Assembly (NCBI GenBank): GCA_021323155.1
Contig: JAJTCI010000143.1
Span: forward strand, 1 to 6,259
DNA: 6,259 nucleotides
Origin: Chitinophagaceae bacterium
GTDB taxonomy: Bacteria; Bacteroidota; Bacteroidia; Chitinophagales; Chitinophagaceae
Direction: 5' to 3'
The notes beneath the pieces are model-generated. The model saw nothing but the letters and a program-made list of their open reading frames with translations, was not told the DNA's origin and did not search any database. Below, one piece after another: positions 1-4,781 of the stretch. The translations under genes and the position numbers were made by a program. Numbering within the stretch: the first letter of the stretch is position 1; the number at the start of each line of letters is the position of its first letter.

Positions 1-46
1 ACACTTTGAGCAAACGGTTCTCGAACATTTGCAGTTTATCGCTCAT
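1..46 (-). CDS. Partial CDS (first 15 codons), possible RlmK-like SAM-dependent rRNA methyltransferase
   Basis: Reading leftward from an ATG at 46, the frame gives MSDKLQMFENRLLKV and runs off the window edge still open, so only the amino terminus is present. The M-F-x-N-R-L-x-K pattern is one I associate with the start of the RlmK-type methyltransferase domain (the C-terminal half of E. coli RlmKL, which makes m7G2069 in 23S rRNA) and with the stand-alone Bacteroidota homologues. That identification rests on memory of a short motif and is tentative. The ATG overlaps the end of the upstream membrane-protein gene by 11 nt (36-46), typical of genes read from one transcript. If the identity is right, the protein is a cytoplasmic RNA-modifying enzyme. 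The open frame, plausible composition and overlap argue for a real gene; the product name is much less sure. Confidence 0.5.
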   Translation of the reverse strand, partial: MSDKLQMFENRLLKV

Positions 47-446
47 TACTAAGAAGTTTGCGGTTAAGCAAGTTTTTCCAGTAACCCTTTGTTGCGATAC
101 CAATATAGAATCTAAAAGATATGATGACGTGGATGGTAAAAAAAGCAAAGAACCATGGATCGCCAAACGGCATTTCTAAAGACCCTAAAAATAATGTCGT
201 AACAGCAGGGGAGAGAAAAAGCCAACTAAACATACCCAACAGGCAGGTTAGCCCGGTTAATAAGATCCCAATGTGATGGCGTTTTATGAAAACAATGGAA
301 GTGAGTAACAACAGAAGTATTCCTAAATAAGCCCGGACAGGAATGACGATGCCATCATGATAAATCGTTCCCCAACTGACGGCTGAATAAAGTACTAAGC
401 CTAAAAAAGGTAAATAATCGAGACTTTGCTTTAGCTTTTTATCCAT
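36..446 (-). CDS. Small polytopic membrane protein of unknown function (136 aa)
   Basis: I do not recognise the family. The sequence shows four strongly hydrophobic stretches: about residues 11-29, 36-54, 58-87 (long enough to kink or contain a turn) and 97-117. It has a basic amino terminus (MDKKLK) and a basic tail (KNLLNRKLLSNER). It is therefore an integral inner-membrane protein; a loop near residues 91-97 carries EMPFGDP. There is no signal peptide separate from the first helix and no catalytic motif I can name. The ATG at 446 lies 14 nt after the aminotransferase stop with no promoter-like element between, so read-through from that gene is likely. The 3' end overlaps the next start by 11 nt. 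The coding region is AT-rich for the window: 143 of the 360 bases at 61-420 are G or C (about 40%), while some neighbouring rows exceed 60%. Confidence 0.75.
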   Translation of the reverse strand: MDKKLKQSLDYLPFLGLVLYSAVSWGTIYHDGIVIPVRAYLGILLLLLTSIVFIKRHHIGILLTGLTCLLGMFSWLFLSPAVTTLFLGSLEMPFGDPWFFAFFTIHVIISFRFYIGIATKGYWKNLLNRKLLSNER

Positions 447-454
447 TCATTAAT

Positions 455-478
455 CTGGAACTATTTTAACTGTTCCAG
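455..478 (-). repeat. Perfect 7-bp inverted repeat spanning the aminotransferase stop codon
   Basis: CTGGAAC (455-461) and GTTCCAG (472-478) are exact reverse complements separated by 10 nt, so the mRNA can form a 7-bp hairpin. It covers the last codons and TAG stop of the aminotransferase and ends 8 nt before the ATG of the membrane-protein gene. No run of T follows on the minus strand, so it is not a standard intrinsic terminator. It could attenuate, protect or process the transcript at the gene junction, or be chance. Confidence 0.4.
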
Positions 479-1651
479 CGCGGTTTTAATTTTCTTAAAC
501 CCTTTCTCGATATTCTCCATGCTGTTGGCGAAGGACAGCCTGATACACTCCGGGTTGCCAAAGGCTCTGCCCGTAACTGTCGACACATGCGCCGCATTCA
601 GCAGGTACATGCAGAGATCATCCGCATTCTCAATGGTGTATTCGCCATAGCTTTTTCCAAAGAAAGCGGTCACGTCAGGGAATACGTAAAAAGCGCCGTC
701 CGGTTCAAAACACTTCATACCGTCGATGCCTTTTAAGAGTTTCAGCACTTTTTTTCTTCGTTTCTTGAACTCCTTCACCATCTTCTCTGTTGGGCGGAGG
801 TCATGTTTCAGCGCCTCTATCGCGGCTCTTTGCGTTATCGCGTTGGTGCCACTGGTGAATTGTCCCTGTATCTTCTCGCAGGCTTTCGCGATCTCGGCGC
901 TCGCCGCCAGGTAGCCCAGCCGGTAACCGGTCATCGCGAACCCTTTGCTCAGCCCGTTAATAATGATCACCCGTTCTTTCAGTTCCTCGAACTGGGCGAT
1001 ACTTTCATGGTGACCAACGTAATTGATGTATTCATATATCTCGTCGGCCATGATCAACACCTGCGGATGCCTCAGGAATACTTGCGCGAGCGCTTCCAGT
1101 TCTTTATGCGAATAAACCGCACCGGTAGGGTTGGAGGGAGAGGAGAACATGAACAGTTTGGTGTCTGGAGTAATCGCGTCTTCCAGTTGGTCGGCGGTGA
1201 TCTTATAACCGTTCTCGAGACTCGTCTGGACCAGTTTAACCTTGCCGTCAGCGAGTTTTACGATCTCCGAATACGTTACCCAGTAAGGTGTGGGAATGAT
1301 CACTTCATCACCCTGTTGTATCACCGCCATCACCAGGTTGGCAATACTTTGTTTCGCCCCCGCGGAAACAAGGATGTTCTCCGGTTTATAATCCAGTTTA
1401 TTATCGCGCTTGAACTTGTGGCAAATGGCCTCCCGCAGGTCGAGATATCCTGCCACGGGTGGGTAATGGCTCCAGTTATCTTTGATGGCCTCGATCGCCG
1501 CTTTCTTGATATGACGGGGAGTATCAAAATCAGGTTCGCCAAGGCTCAGGTCCGTAATGTCAAGTCCTTTTGCCCGCAGTTCGCGGCCCAACTTGGCCAT
1601 TTTAAGTGTTTCCGGTTCACTGAATTTCTGCAATCGGGAAGAAAGTCGCAT
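461..1651 (-). CDS. Pyridoxal-phosphate-dependent class I/II aminotransferase, aspartate aminotransferase-like (subgroup Ib)
   Basis: This cytoplasmic enzyme is expected to move an amino group from aspartate (or a related amino acid) to 2-oxoglutarate. From the ATG at 1651 it is 396 aa, the normal size for fold-type I aminotransferases. Visible landmarks in ATG numbering are LSLGEPDF near 36-43, the cofactor-phosphate segment SAGAKQS at 96-102, Tyr123-Trp124, the NPTG motif at 174-177, the cofactor-ring Asp203 in ADEIYEY, the Schiff-base Lys236 in NGLSKGFAMTGYRLGY, and the substrate-carboxylate Arg371 in ECIRLSFA. All key residues are present. The Lys in GAKQ and the short N-terminal arm resemble Thermus-type subgroup Ib aspartate aminotransferases, a group that also contains prephenate aminotransferases, so the exact substrate is open. 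A longer reading from a TTG at 1672 is possible, but that TTG is the end of a promoter element, and homologues I recall begin near the ATG. The next gene starts 14 nt downstream. Confidence 0.93.
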   Translation of the reverse strand: MRLSSRLQKFSEPETLKMAKLGRELRAKGLDITDLSLGEPDFDTPRHIKKAAIEAIKDNWSHYPPVAGYLDLREAICHKFKRDNKLDYKPENILVSAGAKQSIANLVMAVIQQGDEVIIPTPYWVTYSEIVKLADGKVKLVQTSLENGYKITADQLEDAITPDTKLFMFSSPSNPTGAVYSHKELEALAQVFLRHPQVLIMADEIYEYINYVGHHESIAQFEELKERVIIINGLSKGFAMTGYRLGYLAASAEIAKACEKIQGQFTSGTNAITQRAAIEALKHDLRPTEKMVKEFKKRRKKVLKLLKGIDGMKCFEPDGAFYVFPDVTAFFGKSYGEYTIENADDLCMYLLNAAHVSTVTGRAFGNPECIRLSFANSMENIEKGFKKIKTALEQLK

Positions 1652-1669
1652 AGGCAAATCGTTAGGTGG

Positions 1670-1677
1670 CAAATGTA
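1670..1677 (-). promoter_or_regulatory. Bacteroidota -7 promoter element for the aminotransferase gene
   Basis: Read on the minus strand, these bases are TACATTTG, an exact match to the Bacteroidota consensus TAnnTTTG. Eighteen bases separate it from the ATG at 1651, giving a predicted leader of about 15 nt. No clear -33 TTG/TTTG is seen about 19 nt further upstream, where the bases read CATG. The element contains the alternative TTG start at 1672 and so argues against that start being used. No Shine-Dalgarno sequence precedes the ATG. Confidence 0.55.
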
Positions 1678-1686
1678 GTGCTTACG

Positions 1687-1743
1687 CAGTGATTTTCATG
1701 TAACGGTCAGCGGTTCGCGCTTCAGCCGCCACCTGTTTCACTG
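1687..1743 (-). repeat. Nested inverted repeats between serine hydrolase and aminotransferase, possible weak terminator
   Basis: An outer pair, CAGTGA (1687-1692) and TCACTG (1738-1743), encloses an inner pair, GCGG (1710-1713) and CCGC (1726-1729), which can be extended by GGT/ACC (1705-1707 with 1731-1733) across a bulge. It begins 1 nt after the serine-hydrolase stop in the direction of transcription. No T-tract follows, so this is at best an unconventional terminator or a 3' stability structure. It lies just upstream of the aminotransferase promoter element and could also be a regulatory site there. Confidence 0.3.
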
Positions 1744-1744
1744 G

Positions 1745-3001
1745 CTAATCCGTCGCTGAATAATCGATCCGGAAGGCCGAAAGATCCGGCCGGTATTTCC
1801 TTTCGCGCTTTAGTTCACGCTGGTAAATGATCTCGCCAAGCAATTTCATAAAAGGAAAGCCCGTTTTTTCAAAATCGTAATTGTCGTCATTGAAGATACC
1901 ATCGCTGTTGCAAAGGATCGTAGCGCTCAGCATGAACTCTACGTTATTTTCCAGGTCGACAACATAAGCCACATCGGTCAGGAACCCGTAAGCCCATCCT
2001 GCTTTGCTGAAGATGCGGAGGTTGGGGTTTGGTAATATCTCTCTTGCCAGGAACTTAGTGTAATCATCGGGATACTCCACACTGTCATAGTAAGGATAGT
2101 TGCTCTCCTGCGGGAAACTGCTCATCCATCGAAGCAAGAACTGGCGGTCGTTATTGCTGATGTCGAAGCGTTGCTGTTCAGCTACACTACCGGGAAAGAT
2201 CACCGAACGCAGTTGCTGGTGCAGGTCATGAAGCGAGACATTGTTTTTCAACGAGAAATCAAATGGCTCGTTAACCAGTTTGCCCTTGCTGTGATGCCCT
2301 TTTCCCATTTTGTTATCAAATACCGGGAAGGTGGCCTTACTGTACTGTTCTTTTTGTTCATGCAGCAGGTTGCCTGCCGTGTCGAAGAAACGGACCGGGT
2401 TGGTATGGCGGTTTTGTTCCTGGCTGAGAATGATCGCCAGGCGGTGGCGAATGATGGAATGATGGTATCCTTTTTTGCGCAACTGGTCATAGATGTATTC
2501 CTGGCCAAGGAACTCGTAAAGACGGTTGAAGGCGTCGTTATCGCTCACCAGGAATATCTGTTTGATATAATGCGCGATCGAAGCTTTGCTATCCATCGCC
2601 TGAGGCTGGGTATATGCCACCTGCTCACCGGTGAAGCTGCTATCTGTCACCATCGTGGTATACTTGTCTACCCCCGCGGCTTTCAACTGCTGTAATTTTT
2701 CCAGCGCCAGGAAGGCTGCCGTCATCTTCACTGTACTGGCAGGGTAGAAATAACGGACGCCGCTGTCGTTGAAAACGTGGTCGGTAAAACGTGGATGGTT
2801 ATTTTTGTCGCGGTCGATCTGCGTGTAGATCACCTGGATGTTCAGGGAGTCTTTTCCAATCACATATGGTCGCATAGCAGGGTTGGCCGTCAACAGGTCC
2901 GGCAGGAGATTTTTTCCCTGTTCTGGCGTCTCGGTTTTAGTCGGCATAGCTGGTCGGCAGGCGATAAGAAAGATACACAGCGCGGTAAGCGTTCGTTTCA
3001 T
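1745..3001 (-). CDS. Lipoprotein serine hydrolase with class A beta-lactamase-like fold
   Basis: The start MKRTLTALCIFLIAC is a lipoprotein signal peptide with lipobox LIAC and the lipidated Cys at residue 15 (ATG at 3001, 418 aa), so the mature protein should be anchored in the envelope facing the periplasm. Penicillin-interacting enzyme motifs appear in order: S89-T-V-K92 (nucleophile Ser and general-base Lys), S153-D-N155, and K333-A-G335 in place of the usual KTG. This suggests beta-lactamase, peptidase or esterase chemistry. About 180 residues separate the SDN and KAG motifs, well above the roughly 100 of compact class A enzymes, so there is a sizeable insertion. No clear ExxLN omega-loop motif is visible; Glu195 in SQEQNRHTNP is a possible substitute. 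True beta-lactam hydrolysis is therefore uncertain. A start at 3022 would add seven residues, but a promoter-like element lies between the two ATGs. The gene is divergent from the serine deaminase. Confidence 0.85.
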   Translation of the reverse strand: MKRTLTALCIFLIACRPAMPTKTETPEQGKNLLPDLLTANPAMRPYVIGKDSLNIQVIYTQIDRDKNNHPRFTDHVFNDSGVRYFYPASTVKMTAAFLALEKLQQLKAAGVDKYTTMVTDSSFTGEQVAYTQPQAMDSKASIAHYIKQIFLVSDNDAFNRLYEFLGQEYIYDQLRKKGYHHSIIRHRLAIILSQEQNRHTNPVRFFDTAGNLLHEQKEQYSKATFPVFDNKMGKGHHSKGKLVNEPFDFSLKNNVSLHDLHQQLRSVIFPGSVAEQQRFDISNNDRQFLLRWMSSFPQESNYPYYDSVEYPDDYTKFLAREILPNPNLRIFSKAGWAYGFLTDVAYVVDLENNVEFMLSATILCNSDGIFNDDNYDFEKTGFPFMKLLGEIIYQRELKRERKYRPDLSAFRIDYSATD

Positions 3002-3010
3002 TTTGGTATC

Positions 3011-3018
3011 CAAACCTA
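3011..3018 (-). promoter_or_regulatory. Bacteroidota -7 promoter element for the serine hydrolase gene
   Basis: On the minus strand the bases are TAGGTTTG, an exact TAnnTTTG match, with 9 nt between it and the ATG at 3001. It falls downstream of the alternative ATG at 3022, so transcripts from it could only use 3001, matching the signal-peptide evidence. A second, imperfect copy (AAGGTTTG, 3031-3038) lies 20 bp further upstream and could serve a longer transcript starting near 3022. I see no convincing -33 element. Confidence 0.5.
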
Positions 3019-3064
3019 TCATTTTTTTCGCAAACCTTTCGCCTGCTCACAGGCCGCCGTTGAC

Positions 3065-3072
3065 TACCTTTG
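3065..3072 (+). promoter_or_regulatory. Bacteroidota -7 promoter element for the serine deaminase gene
   Basis: The bases TACCTTTG match the TAnnTTTG consensus exactly and end 5 nt before the ATG at 3078, so the transcript would be leaderless or nearly so. About 19 nt upstream the sequence reads CCTG (3042-3045), at best a weak -33 element. No Shine-Dalgarno sequence is present. Confidence 0.5.
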
Positions 3073-3077
3073 CGCGC

Positions 3078-4505
3078 ATGCCACACGAAGCCATTTCGGT
3101 ATTTGATATGTTCAAGATAGGGGTGGGACCTTCGAGCTCACACACCTTAGGTCCGTGGCGGGCGGCCTTGCGTTGCCTGGATACAATTCGATCTGAATAT
3201 TCTCTTGATGAAGTGGCTTCCGTAACCGTGCTGTTATATGGCTCACTGGCCAAAACAGGAAAAGGACATGGCACCGACATCGCCGTGATATTGGGCCTGT
3301 GTGGCGAAGACCCGGTGACGATAGACGTTAACGCGATCACCCCCAAGGTGAGCGAGATCACCACGCGGAAACAACTATCCCTGGGCGGCACCAAATCCAT
3401 CCCTTTCGATCCTGCAACACAGGTACAGTTCCTTTTTAACGAAACGCTTCCTTTTCACCCGAACGGTTTGTCCTTCCTGGTGAACATGAAAAACGGCGAG
3501 TCCTGGAGCGAGACCTTTTACTCTGTCGGCGGTGGTTTCGTGGTCAAAGAAGGAGAGGAGGCAGGCCGCGGATCTGTAATAGACCTTCCGTTCCCCATAA
3601 ATACCGGCGATGAACTGATGCATTGGTGCATGAAAACCGGTATGCCTATCAGCGACGTAGTGCTGGAGAACGAGGCTGCATGGCGACCGGAAGCGGATAC
3701 ACGTAGGGGTGTGTTACAAATATGGAACACCATGCGGGAATGTATTTACCGCGGGTGTCATACAAAAGGGGAGTTGCCGGGTGGACTGCAGGTGCGGCGC
3801 CGGGCTTTTGACTTAAATCGCAAGCTGGTCAATGGAAGAGCCTATTCCGATTATCCTTCATGGTCAGGTGCTATCAAACAGGGTGGAGAGAATTTTCAAT
3901 ACATACTTGACTGGGTAAGTTGCTTTGCGCTTGCCGTAAACGAGGAGAATGCATCCTTCGGTAGAGTGGTCACTGCCCCAACCAATGGTGCCGCGGGTGT
4001 TATCCCAGCCGTGTTACAGTATTATATCATCTTCATGAATGGTGACGATGAAGACAAGATCCTGAAATTCCTGTTGACCGCTTCAGAGATTGGCAGCATA
4101 TTCAAGAAAGGAGCGACCATCTCCGCCGCTATGGGTGGTTGCCAGGCCGAGATCGGTGTAAGCAGCGCGATGGCTGCTGCCGCCCTCACGGAAAGCATGG
4201 GGGGTTCCCAACGGCAGGTAATGATGGCAGCGGAGATAGCGATGGAACACCACCTGGGAATGACCTGTGACCCGATCGGCGGGCTGGTACAGGTGCCCTG
4301 CATCGAAAGAAATACCATGGGCGCCATCAAAGCCATTACCGCCTCACAACTGGCATTGCAGAGCACACCGGATTACGCGAAGGTGTCGCTGGACAAAGTG
4401 ATCAAAACAATGTGGGATACCGCGCTGGACATGAACAGCAAATACAAAGAAACCTCCGATGGTGGCCTTGCCGTTCATATCCCACTCAGTTTAAGTGAGT
4501 GCTAA
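3078..4505 (+). CDS. sdaA: L-serine ammonia-lyase (L-serine dehydratase), single-chain iron-sulfur type
   Basis: This cytoplasmic enzyme converts L-serine to pyruvate and ammonia using a [4Fe-4S] cluster as Lewis acid, feeding serine carbon into central metabolism. The protein is 475 aa, slightly longer than E. coli SdaA (about 454), and collinear with it. The beta domain opens with SVFDMFKIGVGPSSSHT (residues 7-23), followed by GKGHGTD at 61-67. The alpha domain carries LAVNEENASFGRVVTAPTNG (285-304), Cys355 in GGCQAE, Cys397 in MTCDP and Cys408 in VPCIERN. These three cysteines are the cluster ligands known in the family; Cys475 is the last residue and matches the C-terminal cysteine ligand described for the Legionella enzyme. 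A segment at about 251-272 has no equivalent in E. coli as I recall it. ATG 3078 is chosen because homologues begin just before SVFDMFK; the frame extends upstream to 2838, but only across the divergent gene and its promoter. The gene is monocistronic, ending 6 bp from a convergent gene. Confidence 0.95.
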   Translation: MPHEAISVFDMFKIGVGPSSSHTLGPWRAALRCLDTIRSEYSLDEVASVTVLLYGSLAKTGKGHGTDIAVILGLCGEDPVTIDVNAITPKVSEITTRKQLSLGGTKSIPFDPATQVQFLFNETLPFHPNGLSFLVNMKNGESWSETFYSVGGGFVVKEGEEAGRGSVIDLPFPINTGDELMHWCMKTGMPISDVVLENEAAWRPEADTRRGVLQIWNTMRECIYRGCHTKGELPGGLQVRRRAFDLNRKLVNGRAYSDYPSWSGAIKQGGENFQYILDWVSCFALAVNEENASFGRVVTAPTNGAAGVIPAVLQYYIIFMNGDDEDKILKFLLTASEIGSIFKKGATISAAMGGCQAEIGVSSAMAAAALTESMGGSQRQVMMAAEIAMEHHLGMTCDPIGGLVQVPCIERNTMGAIKAITASQLALQSTPDYAKVSLDKVIKTMWDTALDMNSKYKETSDGGLAVHIPLSLSEC

Positions 4506-4512
4506 ACTTAGC
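4483..4512. repeat. Inverted repeats at the convergent gene junction
   Basis: CACTCA (4483-4488) and TGAGTG (4496-4501) form a 6-bp stem with a 7-nt loop at the very end of the serine deaminase gene. The neighbouring 12-mer GCTAAACTTAGC (4501-4512) is a GCTAA/TTAGC palindrome with a 2-nt centre; it includes the plus-strand TAA and touches the minus-strand TAG. With only 6 bp between the two stops, any termination signal must lie inside coding sequence. There is no T-tract, so a terminator role is weakly supported. Confidence 0.3.
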
Positions 4513-4781
4513 TAGTGAAACCACGCCATTGTTCTCGTTATCAGCCCGATGATGTTCACGATGATAAACAACACACAGGGCGCAAGCAAAATGTAGCCCA
4601 ATAAGGGTTCTTCTTCTAACAAGTTCTTACGTTCAGTTATGAGTGTTACTATGATCGAATAGCCACCAATGCCCAGGTATAGCATTGCACCCACCGCGGC
4701 AAACATGGTATCCGTTTTTCCCAAGAGGTAGAGATCCAGGACGACGAATCCAATAACGGCCAGTAAAAGCAGTTTGACCAT
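4512..4781 (-). CDS. Small three-helix membrane protein of unknown function (89 aa)
   Basis: I do not recognise the family. The chain has three hydrophobic segments, about residues 2-20, 25-49 and 59-82. They are separated by a very short loop (GKTD) and a charged loop TERKNLLEEEPLLGY that carries the only cluster of acidic residues. The carboxyl end is RTMAWFH. It is an integral membrane protein with no obvious enzymatic motif; the first segment could be read as a signal anchor. The ATG overlaps the stop codon of the upstream gene in a TAATG arrangement, so translation is probably coupled and the two products may be made in a fixed ratio. The stop lies 6 bp from the convergent serine deaminase stop. 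Coding status is supported by the overlap and by coherent membrane topology; function is unknown. Confidence 0.75.
   Translation of the reverse strand: MVKLLLLAVIGFVVLDLYLLGKTDTMFAAVGAMLYLGIGGYSIIVTLITERKNLLEEEPLLGYILLAPCVLFIIVNIIGLITRTMAWFH

Noticed and set aside
803..1678. A 291-codon plus-strand open frame opposite the aminotransferase
   Set aside because: It is the antisense shadow of a gene with every expected catalytic residue. Its translation is rich in Arg, His and Phe with no recognisable motif.
2171..2695. A 174-codon plus-strand open frame inside the serine hydrolase
   Set aside because: It is a shadow frame with no motif. The opposite strand carries the STVK, SDN and KAG motifs in order.
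2838..3077. An amino-terminal extension of the serine deaminase starting at 2838
   Set aside because: It would run antisense through the lipoprotein signal-peptide region and across both promoter elements. Homologues begin close to SVFDMFK, matching the ATG at 3078.
3001..3100. A riboswitch or RNA leader upstream of the serine deaminase
   Set aside because: The promoter element ends 5 nt before the ATG, leaving no room for a structured leader.
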